Source: a virus. Taken from it: a stretch of 55,241 nucleotides of DNA. The stretch covers positions 1 through 55,241 of IMG/VR virus record IMGVR_UViG_3300032282_001003; one strand, given 5' to 3'. The notes beneath the pieces were generated by a model. It was not told where the DNA came from, made no database searches, and saw only the letters and a list, made by a program, of their open reading frames with translations. Below are positions 1 through 7,647 of the stretch, one piece after another. The stretch's first letter is position 1. Every line of letters starts with the position of its first letter. The position numbers and the translations under genes are program-made.

Positions 1-137
1 AGCACTGCGTAATCTTTTGCACGTTCATACGCGTTGTCGCCAGCAAACAGATTTTCATACTGCCAATCAAACTCATACCAGCGTTTGGTCTCAACAACCC
101 AGTATTCTTTTGGGTGTAGTCGTCTTCGTACTCTCAT
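1..137 (-). CDS. small hypothetical phage protein, cut by window edge
   Basis: The first 45 residues of a basic, aromatic-rich protein are visible (MRVRRRLHPKEYWVVETK at the start). The ATG at 137 follows an AGGTG Shine-Dalgarno seven bases upstream and lies just after the stop of the preceding small gene, so it belongs to the same leftward unit. The frame is open to the window edge. I do not recognise a family. If the window were circular the protein would end two residues later (about 46 residues in total), but the contig is probably open here, so the true length is unknown. Confidence 0.6.
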   Translation of the reverse strand, partial: MRVRRRLHPKEYWVVETKRWYEFDWQYENLFAGDNAYERAKDYAV

Positions 138-142
138 TTGCG

Positions 143-286
143 TCACCTCACCCACGCAATGAATGCCGCGCCTGCGAATACGCAGATAACTAGAAAAGCA
201 ATCAGGCTTTTGACCGCGCCAAACGTCTCGGTGTATGGGTCTTGCTCTGTGCCGCGCTCGATGTAGATTTTGTCGATCTCTCTCAT
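143..286 (-). CDS. 47-residue single-pass membrane protein
   Basis: A 47-residue protein has a charged N-terminal half (MREIDKIYIERGTEQD) and one clear membrane segment at about residues 27-45, rich in Leu, Ile, Val, Ala and Phe and ending in WVR. The ATG overlaps the stop of the upstream 30-residue gene as ATGA, and a GAGG motif sits eight bases upstream. The function is unknown. Small membrane proteins of this kind in early phage operons can be superinfection or host-takeover factors, but nothing here proves it. Confidence 0.6.
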   Translation of the reverse strand: MREIDKIYIERGTEQDPYTETFGAVKSLIAFLVICVFAGAAFIAWVR

Positions 287-375
287 AACGGTGCATCCTC
301 GTAGTTGTCAGGGTTGATCGGTATACGCTTGTATGGTTTGTCAGGTAGTGGTGTTGTAGGGAAAGGCCATGTCAT
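283..375 (-). CDS. 30-residue proline-rich hypothetical protein
   Basis: This short ORF encodes a proline-rich peptide (MTWPFPTTPLPDKPYKRIPI at the start) with an acidic end. It is joined by ATGA overlaps at both ends, to the gene at 372-572 and to the membrane protein at 143-286, which strongly suggests translational coupling and a real gene despite its size. No family is recognised. Confidence 0.5.
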   Translation of the reverse strand: MTWPFPTTPLPDKPYKRIPINPDNYEDAPL

Positions 376-572
376 TTGTTGCGCTCCTTGAGCATTGCGT
401 CTGCGATTACGTAAGCCTGTGTTGGTATCTCTGAAAATAAACTATCGTTGTCAATCAACGCCTGCATAGCCAGCCCCGCAAAGTGGTCACGCATGGTCAT
501 GTCCTTGGCGTAGCCGCCTGTCTTCACCATCCAGTCGGTGTACTCTTTTGCTACTACTGCGTTGTCTTTCAT
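372..572 (-). CDS. hypothetical phage protein (MRDHFA...YVIADAML type)
   Basis: The 66-residue soluble protein has a central segment MRDHFAGLAMQALI followed by AYVIADAMLKER near the C-terminus. This pattern recurs in many short phage and prophage proteins of unknown function. The start overlaps the stop of the gene at 569-763 as ATGA, and the stop overlaps the next gene in the same way. The compact coupling places it inside a leftward cascade of small early genes. Confidence 0.75.
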   Translation of the reverse strand: MKDNAVVAKEYTDWMVKTGGYAKDMTMRDHFAGLAMQALIDNDSLFSEIPTQAYVIADAMLKERNK

Positions 573-763
573 TTGTACTCCTCCACGCGGGCATTGAGCC
601 GCGCAATGCGGTTGACGTTGTAGTCCACGATGGACTGGGCGTACTCGACTGCTGTCTCTGCTTCGAGTTTCTCAAGATGAGCCCGTGCTAACTCGGACGC
701 AATCACCTCCAGTGGGGTTGGCCTTTTGAATGGTTCTTTGAGTAGGTTAAATAGTTTGTTCAT
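569..763 (-). CDS. 64-residue coiled-coil-like hypothetical protein
   Basis: The mostly helical, charged protein starts MNKLFNLLKEPF and has heptad-like spacing through residues 20-62 (ASELARAHLEKLEAETAVEYAQ and onward), so a short coiled coil is likely. The ATG is preceded by AAGGAG with eight bases of spacing. It overlaps the downstream gene by ATGA. This is a common type of small phage protein with no assigned function. Confidence 0.7.
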   Translation of the reverse strand: MNKLFNLLKEPFKRPTPLEVIASELARAHLEKLEAETAVEYAQSIVDYNVNRIARLNARVEEYK

Positions 764-774
764 GCTGCGGCTCC

Positions 775-1344
775 TTATTTAAACAAGTTGTTGAGTGCAT
801 CGCGCAAGGCCTTGGCCTGCATGATGGTTAGGTTCTTGATGATACTGTCCACGTCAAAGTTGGTCGTGATGATGACCGAGCGTGGGGCTGGGGTAGCTTG
901 AGGTTGTAGCGCGGCAATGCCCGCATCTACCACAGGCGCGGCTTTGGGTTTAACCGCCTTGACTGCCTTGACCTTCGTTGGTTTCTTATCTGCCATTACT
1001 CTACGCAACGAGGACTTCAGCGGCGTGTACTCAGGGAAGTTGGCGTGTAGCCCGTCATCGGCCTCCTTGCGTATCAGTCGCTGGGCAAGCATCTGCGTAA
1101 TCAGGCTTGTGGTTGAGCCTTCCTTGTAGCCAAAAGTCTCCAGCTTGTCGATGACTCCCCTGCGTGTGTGGCCGGGATTGTCCCTGATGAAGTTGAACGT
1201 GGCGCGGGTCACGTTGTTGGTGGTTCGGAAAAAGGTTTTTCCTTCAGTTGGTGCTTGGGTTGTTTCCATTTGGTTCTCCTGATGTGCGTGGGACTCTTCC
1301 CACGCGTTGATTGCGGCTTGCAATTTTTCTTTCAAAGCAGACAT
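775..1344 (-). CDS. winged-helix-like protein with Ala/Lys/Pro-rich linker
   Basis: The protein has 189 residues. Residues 35-105 (TTNNVTRATFNFIRDNPGHTRRGVIDKL and onward, then TSLITQMLAQRLIRKEADDGLH) look like a winged-helix or MarR-like fold: helices followed by a wing ending in a short strand. A basic Ala/Pro linker at about residues 120-155 leads to a short helical C-terminus. Hence it is probably a nucleic-acid-binding protein, perhaps a regulator of phage or host transcription. This is inferred from sequence pattern alone. The ATG has AAAGGGA upstream. It lies just downstream of the DUF3150-like/AAA+/VWA gene set and may be co-transcribed with it. Confidence 0.7.
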   Translation of the reverse strand: MSALKEKLQAAINAWEESHAHQENQMETTQAPTEGKTFFRTTNNVTRATFNFIRDNPGHTRRGVIDKLETFGYKEGSTTSLITQMLAQRLIRKEADDGLHANFPEYTPLKSSLRRVMADKKPTKVKAVKAVKPKAAPVVDAGIAALQPQATPAPRSVIITTNFDVDSIIKNLTIMQAKALRDALNNLFK

Positions 1345-1358
1345 GACCGTTCCCTTTC

Positions 1359-2246
1359 TTAGAAGCTGAACTTGTCGAGGATGGCGTCCACACTCTTCTT
1401 AACGTCTTGACGCACAGCCTCATTCTTACGTAACTCGGTGGGAGTTACACCAACTAGCAGTTGCTCCAACTGCTTACGCGCATCCTCCAAAGACGTGTCG
1501 CCTGTCACGTTCAACGCCTTTGTCAGATCACATAACTCAAGGGCACCATCGACAAGCGTGTCGTGGAATCGCCGTGACTTAGCCTCACCATTGATGTAGT
1601 CAGTAGTGAGTCGGTCAGACATACGCTTGAGGTGTGCGCCTAGGCGCTCACGTACATCTGCCATCGCATAGTCAATGCGTTCTTGCGTCAGCTTCTCCAG
1701 ACGCTCCTTGAGTTCTTGTTGCGCTTGATTGCCAACGTCCACACGGAAGTCACCCGCCGTAGGCACAGGCATGTAGTTCACACGGAATGAGAACTTAGTC
1801 ACGATCTCGTTGGCAGTCGGGTAGTCGTCACGCTTGAACATGTCGCCAAGAGCAAGCGCCTGCGCGGTGATGAGCGTGGGGTAGATAGCCACAAAGGACT
1901 TAACCAATGCGGCGATCTCCTCGTCGAACTCATTCATGCGTGCGGCGAATGTCATGAACAACTTGTTGGGTAGCAGACGGATACCCGAGTCAGACCACGG
2001 CGATGTGTTGTCATACACATACTGACGCGCACGGCCAATGGCCTGTTGCACAACCTCCAACTCAGTACGTCCTGCAAGCAGATGCTTGTTGACGCGGGCG
2101 GCATCCTTAGCCGCCGCGTTCTTGTTGGCTACCACCTCGTCGGTGGTGGACTTGTCCAGCTTGCGTGCTGTCCATACGGATGCATTGAACTCGACGAGCA
2201 GGGCGCATGTGTCGATGTTGTAGCGGGGAGTGATAGAAGTGTTCAT
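1359..2246 (-). CDS. DUF3150-like protein of the MoxR/VWA module
   Basis: The 295-residue, mainly helical protein has no catalytic motif. Its size and charged helical C-terminal half, together with its position directly after a MoxR-like AAA+ ATPase and a VWA metallopeptidase-like gene, match DUF3150 proteins of phages, plasmids and integrative elements. Those occur beside CobS/CobT-like genes, and their function is unknown. The family assignment rests on context plus a general resemblance, not on a motif. The start has AAGGA ten bases upstream and follows the AAA+ gene by 25 bp, so the genes are one operon. It may be the adaptor that couples the ATPase to its target. Confidence 0.65.
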   Translation of the reverse strand: MNTSITPRYNIDTCALLVEFNASVWTARKLDKSTTDEVVANKNAAAKDAARVNKHLLAGRTELEVVQQAIGRARQYVYDNTSPWSDSGIRLLPNKLFMTFAARMNEFDEEIAALVKSFVAIYPTLITAQALALGDMFKRDDYPTANEIVTKFSFRVNYMPVPTAGDFRVDVGNQAQQELKERLEKLTQERIDYAMADVRERLGAHLKRMSDRLTTDYINGEAKSRRFHDTLVDGALELCDLTKALNVTGDTSLEDARKQLEQLLVGVTPTELRKNEAVRQDVKKSVDAILDKFSF

Positions 2247-2271
2247 AGTGTGTAGTCCTTAGGTTGGTTGA

Positions 2272-3396
2272 TTACTTGGTGGAGAAAAAGATTTTGTGCT
2301 CGGACAACATCTTGCCGAACGATGCGATGGTTGCAAACAAAGCAACGCGAGAAGATGTAGCAACTGTGTTGCAGAAGATGGACTGCATCTCTGCGCGCAT
2401 GCGCCACACATACTCAACGATTGCCTCGGCCTCTGTCCTGTCCGCTGCACGAGTGACGAACTGGAAGACTTGAATCAACTGCGCTGTGGGATTGTCAGAC
2501 AACGGCGCAGAGTCAGGGGACTTGATGACACGAGCATAGTCACAGATGTCACGGCCAAAGCGGATGAACGATGCCAATGCCTGTGCAGCAGGAGCGCCGA
2601 TAGTACCGACGAGCGCAGTCTCCAACGTCTCGTCGTCAACAACACCGAGGCACGCGTGCAAGATGTCACTGGCCGCAACCAAGGAGCGCGGCGTTGCATA
2701 CGCAAGCTGTAACGACTTGGGATTGAACACCATGCCATTGTCCTTGGACATGTCCTTGCCCTCGAACATGCCGCCCTTCTCGTAGTCGAGGAAGCTGTGC
2801 ATAACACGCGGCTCGTTGTTGACGAACGCAATGACCATCGGATGCACGCCGTTGTCGGTAGCCCACTTGACCCACTCGTCGGAGGCAGACTTACGCATCT
2901 TGACAAACACAAGACGATTACGCAAGTGCGCTTGGATGGAGTCGCCAAGACCCTCGACTGCTAGGTTGGTAGCACAGAACACAACGCTGCCCTCGGGCAT
3001 GCCTAAGTTACCGACACGGCGCTCGTAGATGATTGGAGCGAGTACGTTCTTGATGAACTGCGGAGCCTTGGCGATCTCGTCGAGCATGACCATGATTGGC
3101 TTGGAGTTGTTGACGCCGAACTGGTTGTGTGCGCTGACACCGAAGCGCTCGTTGGGCAACTCGCGGGAGACGCCGTTCTCGCGGTCGAGGTCAGGCATCC
3201 ACACAGAGCCATCGGACAACTGCGTGCAGTCGATGGGTTGCACAGCGATGTGATTGGCAAACTTGGGTAGCTTGCGTAGGCTGTGGAACAGCGCGGTCTT
3301 GCCGATGCCGTTCTCGCCCTCGACGATTACAGTACGCTTGTGGCCGATAGCGGCGATCAGGGAAACAACTTGAGAGTGTGTGAGATAGTGTTGCAT
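2272..3396 (-). CDS. MoxR/CobS-like AAA+ ATPase
   Basis: The protein is 374 residues long. The Walker A motif is GENGIGKT at residues 27-34, Walker B is IMVMLDE at 101-107, a sensor-1 Asn lies at 144 (VVFCATN), and candidate arginine fingers are R159 and R161 in HLRNR. The order and spacing fit the MoxR/CobS branch of AAA+ proteins, which remodel partner proteins together with VWA-domain subunits. It lies between the VWA gene upstream (24-bp gap) and the DUF3150-like gene downstream. The likely role is an ATP-driven chaperone or remodelling motor acting on a viral or host complex. The substrate cannot be told from the sequence. Confidence 0.9.
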   Translation of the reverse strand: MQHYLTHSQVVSLIAAIGHKRTVIVEGENGIGKTALFHSLRKLPKFANHIAVQPIDCTQLSDGSVWMPDLDRENGVSRELPNERFGVSAHNQFGVNNSKPIMVMLDEIAKAPQFIKNVLAPIIYERRVGNLGMPEGSVVFCATNLAVEGLGDSIQAHLRNRLVFVKMRKSASDEWVKWATDNGVHPMVIAFVNNEPRVMHSFLDYEKGGMFEGKDMSKDNGMVFNPKSLQLAYATPRSLVAASDILHACLGVVDDETLETALVGTIGAPAAQALASFIRFGRDICDYARVIKSPDSAPLSDNPTAQLIQVFQFVTRAADRTEAEAIVEYVWRMRAEMQSIFCNTVATSSRVALFATIASFGKMLSEHKIFFSTK

Positions 3397-3420
3397 GATT
3401 AAAGTTCCTTAGGTTAAAAA

Positions 3421-4617
3421 TTACAGAGAGATACGCAAGAGTTTGCCGTGAGTAGGTACGAACGAATCGTTATCTACTATGCCCCACAGAGACGGCATTG
3501 GGGTATCCGGTGTATCGCAACCGAGGTAGCCATCGGACAGCCACACGATTGCTTTAGCATTGATCTTGTTCTTGGTGAGATAGTTCACAACGACTTGCGG
3601 CACAGTACCGCCACCGCCCTTGGGTGCAAGCGATGTAGCGATCTGCTCATAGTCAGCAGGCTTGAACTCCTGCACCGCACACACCGCTGTGTCCCACCAG
3701 ATAACGCGCACAGCCTCAGGCTTGACTTGCTGACAGATGCGTGCGATCTCGCCGAACAACAGACGATAGTACGGATACATGGAGCCCGAAGTATCAGCGG
3801 CAATGACGATCTCACCGACTGACTCGGTGAAGTGCGAAGGCATGACAAAGCCCGATGCAAGCAGTCGCTTGTTGGGTGGACAGAAGCGCGAGTTCTCGTC
3901 ACCCGCAGAGATGGATGTAATCCAATCCTGCATGGCCTCAGTCCAGTTGGTCACACGTTCCTTGGCAGTACCAAAGATGTCACGACCACCGCCTTCCTTG
4001 CCCGCCATCTTGCGTGCGAGTATCTCGCCCTGACGATTGGCATCGTCGATCTGCTTCTCCAGTTTGTCACGCTCGGCTGGGTCATCGGCAAAGTCGCCAT
4101 CCTCGTGCGCGTCGATGGGCTCGTCGAATCCCTCGCCGCCATCGCCATCACCATCCTCGGGTTCCTTGCGGCCTTGCTTGATGAGATCGTTCATGACTTG
4201 AGGGAATGACCACCCGAAGTACTTGCGGTCAATGCACAGCGTTGGTGAGGGACGCTCGACGAAATCGAAGTTGGGGTCAAGCTCCTCGATAAGTGCGTTG
4301 ACCACGTAGTCATGCGCCACGTTGGTCAGCTTGGGATACTTCTTGCGTGCGTCTTTGAACAGGATGCAATGCTTGAGTGCAACGTGGAAGTTCTCATGCA
4401 GTACGAGGTAGCGCAGTTGCTTGCGGTTGAGTGGGGTAATGAATGCCGCGCCGTACTTCTTGTCACGGCCATTGGTTGCGGCGGTTGGCATCTTCTCCAC
4501 CACCTCCGACTTGCCCATGCAGATCACGCTACTGAGTAGCGCAAACTTGGGGTGTCGCATGCAGTCGATGTTGCACGCTTGTACCCTCTGTGTGAGGGTC
4601 ATCTTCTCAAAGGACAT
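3421..4617 (-). CDS. DUF2201-type metallopeptidase-like protein with VWA domain
   Basis: The protein has 398 residues. The N-terminal domain carries an HExxH motif (HENFH, residues 74-78) followed by NVAHDYVVN near 99-107, the arrangement seen in DUF2201_N putative metallopeptidases. An acidic linker (about 150-190, EDGDGDGGEG) leads to a C-terminal VWA-like domain with an intact MIDAS motif DTSGS at 275-279. Such proteins are the usual partner of MoxR-type ATPases. This is the first gene of the operon and has its own promoter at 4645-4676. The SD is GGAG six bases before the ATG. The domains are clear; the biological target is unknown. Confidence 0.88.
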   Translation of the reverse strand: MSFEKMTLTQRVQACNIDCMRHPKFALLSSVICMGKSEVVEKMPTAATNGRDKKYGAAFITPLNRKQLRYLVLHENFHVALKHCILFKDARKKYPKLTNVAHDYVVNALIEELDPNFDFVERPSPTLCIDRKYFGWSFPQVMNDLIKQGRKEPEDGDGDGGEGFDEPIDAHEDGDFADDPAERDKLEKQIDDANRQGEILARKMAGKEGGGRDIFGTAKERVTNWTEAMQDWITSISAGDENSRFCPPNKRLLASGFVMPSHFTESVGEIVIAADTSGSMYPYYRLLFGEIARICQQVKPEAVRVIWWDTAVCAVQEFKPADYEQIATSLAPKGGGGTVPQVVVNYLTKNKINAKAIVWLSDGYLGCDTPDTPMPSLWGIVDNDSFVPTHGKLLRISL

Positions 4618-4644
4618 TTGCTTCTCCGATAGTTATTGAAGGGA

Positions 4645-4676
4645 ATTATACCCCAAGTTGTCAATGCTTTGACAAC
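4645..4676 (-). promoter_or_regulatory. leftward promoter with operator-like inverted repeat
   Basis: Reading leftward, a perfect -10 hexamer TATAAT lies at 4650-4645. A -35-like TTGTCA lies 19 bp upstream (4675-4670). The -35 region is covered by an 8-bp inverted repeat GTTGTCAA-TGCT-TTGACAAC (4657-4676). The half-site GTTGTCAA is identical to one half of the palindrome at 7114, so the same regulator may bind both. This would drive the VWA, AAA+ and DUF3150-like genes. Confidence 0.65.
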
Positions 4677-4702
4677 CTAGGGTTTGTACTTAGGGATTGG
4701 GT

Positions 4703-5653
4703 TTACGTAGATATGTTGGTGCGAGGGTAGTCCTTTCTCTGTGGGAACTGGGGAATCTCTACACGCTTGGAGCCCTGCTTGACCCCTGCGTACTTGTAGA
4801 TGCGCTCGACGATGGCACGCCTGAACTCGTCGGTGGTGATGGGTTTGTTTAGCTTGCTGATGGGGTCTATGTTGGTGCCATGCCAGTTACCCATGTGAAA
4901 GTCCGACTGCTCCATACCACGCTTGGATGCGATGGTGTTGTATGCCATCTGACACATGTGGAAGAACGAATTAACATCGGCGGTTGTCGCATTAGGTTGG
5001 TCGTGCATCATTGGGCGCATCGCATGTGCGTACTCATGCACATACCCCTCACCACCGAACGCAGTACCAAGACGCCTGCTCAATGTCGCCTCCGACTCGA
5101 ACTCAGGCATACGCATAAGCGCAAGGTTGATGTAGGCGTCCATCTTATGCAGTATGTCAGCGCGTTGCTGCTTGTCCTCTTTGCTTGATATGGTGCGGTA
5201 GTGCGGCGTGTGCTTTGACCGACTCACGTCCAGCTTGCCATCGACAAACATCAAGTCAGCGCTGAAGCTTGCGTCACCATCACTCACGGAGTTCTTGTAG
5301 TAGATAGGCACAACCATGTCGTCGTCAAGGCGTGCGTAACGATTGTCCCAACTGGCGTGGAGTTGACCGCCATGCCCCAGTATCTCCCACATAAACTTGC
5401 GGCTAGTCAGGGATGGGTGACTGGTATACAGACGGCGCTCGTGTTGCACAGCCATGTCGTCCACTACCGGCTTGTAGAACCGCGCCATCACAGTCTTGTG
5501 GAACACAACGTCGAAGTACTCCTCGCGTTGAATAAGTTTCTTGTGCTTGTACAACCTATCGAGTGGGCGTTCGTTGTTGCCCCACGCTGAACTGCGGACA
5601 GGGCCGCGCACATTGAATGCTTTTACTGCATCTGCATAGTTACGTATCATCAT
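4703..5653 (-). CDS. hypothetical phage protein, 316 residues
   Basis: The soluble protein has mixed charge and many His and Met residues. It contains no motif I can assign: HEYAHAMRPMMHDQ near residue 203 superficially resembles a metal-binding helix (HExxH, HEYAH), and FHMCQ follows about 30 residues later. A zinc-metallopeptidase relationship is therefore possible but unproven. The start follows AAGGAG by seven bases, and one copy of the 16-bp palindrome lies 40 bp upstream. It is separated from the AAA+/VWA operon by that operon's own promoter. Confidence 0.75.
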   Translation of the reverse strand: MMIRNYADAVKAFNVRGPVRSSAWGNNERPLDRLYKHKKLIQREEYFDVVFHKTVMARFYKPVVDDMAVQHERRLYTSHPSLTSRKFMWEILGHGGQLHASWDNRYARLDDDMVVPIYYKNSVSDGDASFSADLMFVDGKLDVSRSKHTPHYRTISSKEDKQQRADILHKMDAYINLALMRMPEFESEATLSRRLGTAFGGEGYVHEYAHAMRPMMHDQPNATTADVNSFFHMCQMAYNTIASKRGMEQSDFHMGNWHGTNIDPISKLNKPITTDEFRRAIVERIYKYAGVKQGSKRVEIPQFPQRKDYPRTNIST

Positions 5654-5692
5654 GATTAAGCTCCTTGGTTAAATAAAACTGACTGAAAAATT

Positions 5693-5708
5693 GTGGTCAA
5701 TTGACCAC
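5693..5708. promoter_or_regulatory. 16-bp palindrome, copy 1 (exact)
   Basis: An exact GTGGTCAATTGACCAC lies 40 bp upstream of the gene starting at 5653. The right half reads TTGACC leftward and is followed after 17 bp by TTTATT, so here the palindrome could double as a -35 element or cover one. It also overlaps the last base of the stop codon of the upstream gene. Confidence 0.75.
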
Positions 5709-6079
5709 TAGTCAAAAGGGAAGTTCGTCTGTAGCCTGTGTACTGGGTGCACATACTCAAACAGGAAATCATCGCCTTCCTCTTCTACTTCTTCCGCACC
5801 ATCCTCCCCTACCGCATAGAACCGATAGCTTGCGTCAAACAGTTCCTTCGCATCCTTGTAGATGCTTGTGTGCGCTATGACATACGGAAACGACTCGTAC
5901 CACTTGATATCCTCGGTCTCGAATGTAATCATAGGCTCTGACTTGTACTCATACTCGCAATCAAACATTGCTTCTCTCATCGCCTCCTCGTTCTTTGCAA
6001 GTTGCAGGGACACGTATGCATCCCTGTCTTGGAACGATTTGAACTTGACCACGTAGGCCACATCACTTCTATACCCCAT
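5708..6079 (-). CDS. conserved phage protein starting MGYRSDV
   Basis: The 123-residue protein begins MGYRSDVAYVVKF, a hallmark of a widespread family of small phage proteins of unknown function with a mixed alpha/beta ferredoxin-like pattern. The middle is rich in aromatic and acidic residues, and an EEVEEEGDD stretch precedes the C-terminus. The ATG overlaps the end of the upstream gene by 11 bases and is preceded by AGGAG, so it is coupled to it. Confidence 0.8.
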   Translation of the reverse strand: MGYRSDVAYVVKFKSFQDRDAYVSLQLAKNEEAMREAMFDCEYEYKSEPMITFETEDIKWYESFPYVIAHTSIYKDAKELFDASYRFYAVGEDGAEEVEEEGDDFLFEYVHPVHRLQTNFPFD

Positions 6080-6755
6080 GTTGAATTACTCCTTTACTGT
6101 TGAACCGCCATCCGTTGATGTAGATAAGTTCTTTGAGGTACTCTTCTGTGTAGTACGCGTCATACTCCCTTTGCAATGCGTGGTACATATCGTCTGCATA
6201 CTCCCGCGCTTTGTCCTGTATCCAATCAAGAAACTCTGTATGCAAGTTGTCCGTATTGATGGCACGCATGAGTTCCTGTACTGATGCACCCGCAAGAATC
6301 CCGCCATGAAGTTGTAGATGGGCATTGACATCTTCCTCCTCCCAAAAGGACTCTGTGTAATCAGCGTTCATCGTACCGCTGTGGTTGTAGAAGAACGAGC
6401 GCCGAGTAATCTCCACTTTATGCGGTATCGTGTCGCGTGCGTTCTTAAGGATTTCTAACAGGATGGTGTAGCGCGAGTGTCTGTCTGCGTCCTTGACCTC
6501 GTTGATGTGCGCTTCAAGGAACTCGGCAGTTCGCACGATACCAAGCCATGATGCGCCATCGCCTTGGTTGTGCCCCACACTCCAGTTGGTTTCGTACAGG
6601 TGAAAACCTAGCGCATAGCCGTCCTCTTTGAACTGCTCTGTGATGCAGTCCGCCCAATCGTCAGGCGGTTCTGCATATTCCCTTGCCCTTGCTTGCGCTG
6701 TCGGGCTCAGGTCTTCGTACTCAAATACTTCTGTCGTTTCCATTAGTGTTTCCAT
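6069..6755 (-). CDS. hypothetical phage protein, 228 residues (LSPTAQARAREY type)
   Basis: The first 30 residues contain EYEDLSPTAQARAREYAE, a motif shared by many phage proteins in which a helix rich in Ala and Arg follows a short acidic lead. The rest is helical and acidic. I chose the ATG at 6755 because it overlaps the upstream stop as TAATG and has GAGGTG six bases before it. An upstream ATG at 6794 would add 13 residues inside the previous gene and is unlikely. The function is unknown. Confidence 0.78.
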   Translation of the reverse strand: METLMETTEVFEYEDLSPTAQARAREYAEPPDDWADCITEQFKEDGYALGFHLYETNWSVGHNQGDGASWLGIVRTAEFLEAHINEVKDADRHSRYTILLEILKNARDTIPHKVEITRRSFFYNHSGTMNADYTESFWEEEDVNAHLQLHGGILAGASVQELMRAINTDNLHTEFLDWIQDKAREYADDMYHALQREYDAYYTEEYLKELIYINGWRFNSKGVIQHGV

Positions 6756-7096
6756 TAGTCCACCTCTACGCTGAAAGTTAAGTTGCGTACGCACTCGCGT
6801 ACCTTGTCGTCAAAGTCGAAGTAGTTTATTGCGTTAGTAACACAGTCATCTATCTCCTGCGTGATTGAGTCTTGCGATGGGTGGTCTTCGCGGTCGTTGT
6901 GCTCGTCGATTGCAACTTCGATTGCGTCGTTGACAAGCGTCTCGATGCGCTTGATTGTTTCTTCATTGATTGCGTGTAACGCCGCCTGTGTCTGCATGAT
7001 TTCACTCACGCGTTTGTCCACGAGCGCCATGATGTACGCATCGAACGCAGAGACTACTGCGCTGACCAAGGGGTTGGTTTGGTTTGTCTGTTCCAT
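6755..7096 (-). CDS. acidic helical hypothetical protein, 113 residues
   Basis: The protein is predicted to be all-helical and acidic, with a long helix from about residue 12 to 75 (SAVVSAFDAYIMALVDKRVSEI and onward) and a second acidic segment. The start follows GGAG plus CTTAATC, the same ribosome-binding context as the gene at 5653. A near-exact palindrome lies 18 bp upstream. The stop overlaps the next start as TAATG. No family is recognised. Confidence 0.72.
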   Translation of the reverse strand: MEQTNQTNPLVSAVVSAFDAYIMALVDKRVSEIMQTQAALHAINEETIKRIETLVNDAIEVAIDEHNDREDHPSQDSITQEIDDCVTNAINYFDFDDKVRECVRNLTFSVEVD

Positions 7097-7113
7097 GATT
7101 AAGCTCCAAAAAA

Positions 7114-7129
7114 GTTGTCAATTGACCAC
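7114..7129. promoter_or_regulatory. 16-bp palindrome, copy 2 (one mismatch)
   Basis: GTTGTCAATTGACCAC, one base off the consensus, lies 18 bp upstream of the start at 7096 and just before its Shine-Dalgarno. The altered half GTTGTCAA is the same half-site used in the split repeat at 4657-4676. Confidence 0.7.
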
Positions 7130-7157
7130 AAAGAAGGCATGACCGTTCTCTATGTAA

Positions 7158-7277
7158 TTAGCCATGCCACCACCTACGAACAACGGCTCTTGCGTCTAGT
7201 CGCGTAGCAAACCACACGGCCAAGCCCCTGTCCATATCCTGCATCAAGTGGGCGCTGTCCCACACGTTATTACTCAT
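7158..7277 (-). CDS. 39-residue basic hypothetical protein
   Basis: A short ORF encodes MSNNVWDSAHLMQDMDRGL at the start and an Arg/Trp-rich end (VVRRWWHG). Its ATG overlaps the stop of the membrane protein at 7274-7444 as ATGA, which argues for a coupled gene. A further 15-codon frame overlaps its stop (ATG at 7165) and runs into the palindrome at 7114. I regard that one as unsupported. Confidence 0.5.
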   Translation of the reverse strand: MSNNVWDSAHLMQDMDRGLAVWFATRLDARAVVRRWWHG

Positions 7278-7444
7278 TCCTCATCTCCTTCGTTCAAATA
7301 AGTTGTCATGACGTACCCTATGAGCACACCGCCGAACCCAATGCCAGTTTGAAATAACCCGCTGGCCTCGTTGTCCCAAGACACAGCCACTAGCGCCATG
7401 CCTAGCATGGCTATTAATATGTCTGCTATCGTTTCTTGTTTCAT
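7274..7444 (-). CDS. 56-residue two-pass membrane protein
   Basis: Two membrane segments are visible: about residues 8-22 (DILIAMLGMALVAVSW) and 33-50 (GIGFGGVLIGYVMTTYL), with an acidic C-terminus NEGDEE. The start at 7444 is chosen because TAATG joins it to the upstream gene. Longer forms would begin inside that gene. It could be a holin-like or host-membrane factor, but it lies far from the lysis genes at 33.2-34.0 kb and is expected to be expressed early, so a lysis role is not supported. Confidence 0.65.
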   Translation of the reverse strand: MKQETIADILIAMLGMALVAVSWDNEASGLFQTGIGFGGVLIGYVMTTYLNEGDEE

Positions 7445-7647
7445 TACTGCACCTCCACATAATCCGGCGTGTCCTGCCGTTCCAATACGACTACCTCGCG
7501 TACCAACTTGCGGCACAGCTTGGACGCAACGACACCAACCAACTCCCCAAAGTCCTCGTCGGTCATGTGCCCGTCGTTGTTGTTCAGCGTAGCCAACACG
7601 GCAAAGTCGCCGTCCTCTCGGTGGTATCCGATTGATACTGTCTTCAT
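7444..7647 (-). CDS. 67-residue hypothetical protein (MKTVSIGYHREDGDFAVL)
   Basis: The small alpha/beta protein has an N-terminal strand (KTVSIGYHR) and a helical, acidic middle with a VASKLCRKLVREVVV helix. The ATG at 7647 is preceded by AGGAGAG. An exact palindrome lies 19 bp upstream. The alternative start at 7749 would read through the palindrome and overlap most of the preceding gene's end, so it is rejected. The family is not recognised. Confidence 0.7.
   Translation of the reverse strand: MKTVSIGYHREDGDFAVLATLNNNDGHMTDEDFGELVGVVASKLCRKLVREVVVLERQDTPDYVEVQ

Noticed and set aside
7118-7165. 15-codon frame MANYIENGHAFFVVN ending in the palindrome
   Set aside because: No SD of its own and too short. 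The overlap with the previous stop alone is not enough.
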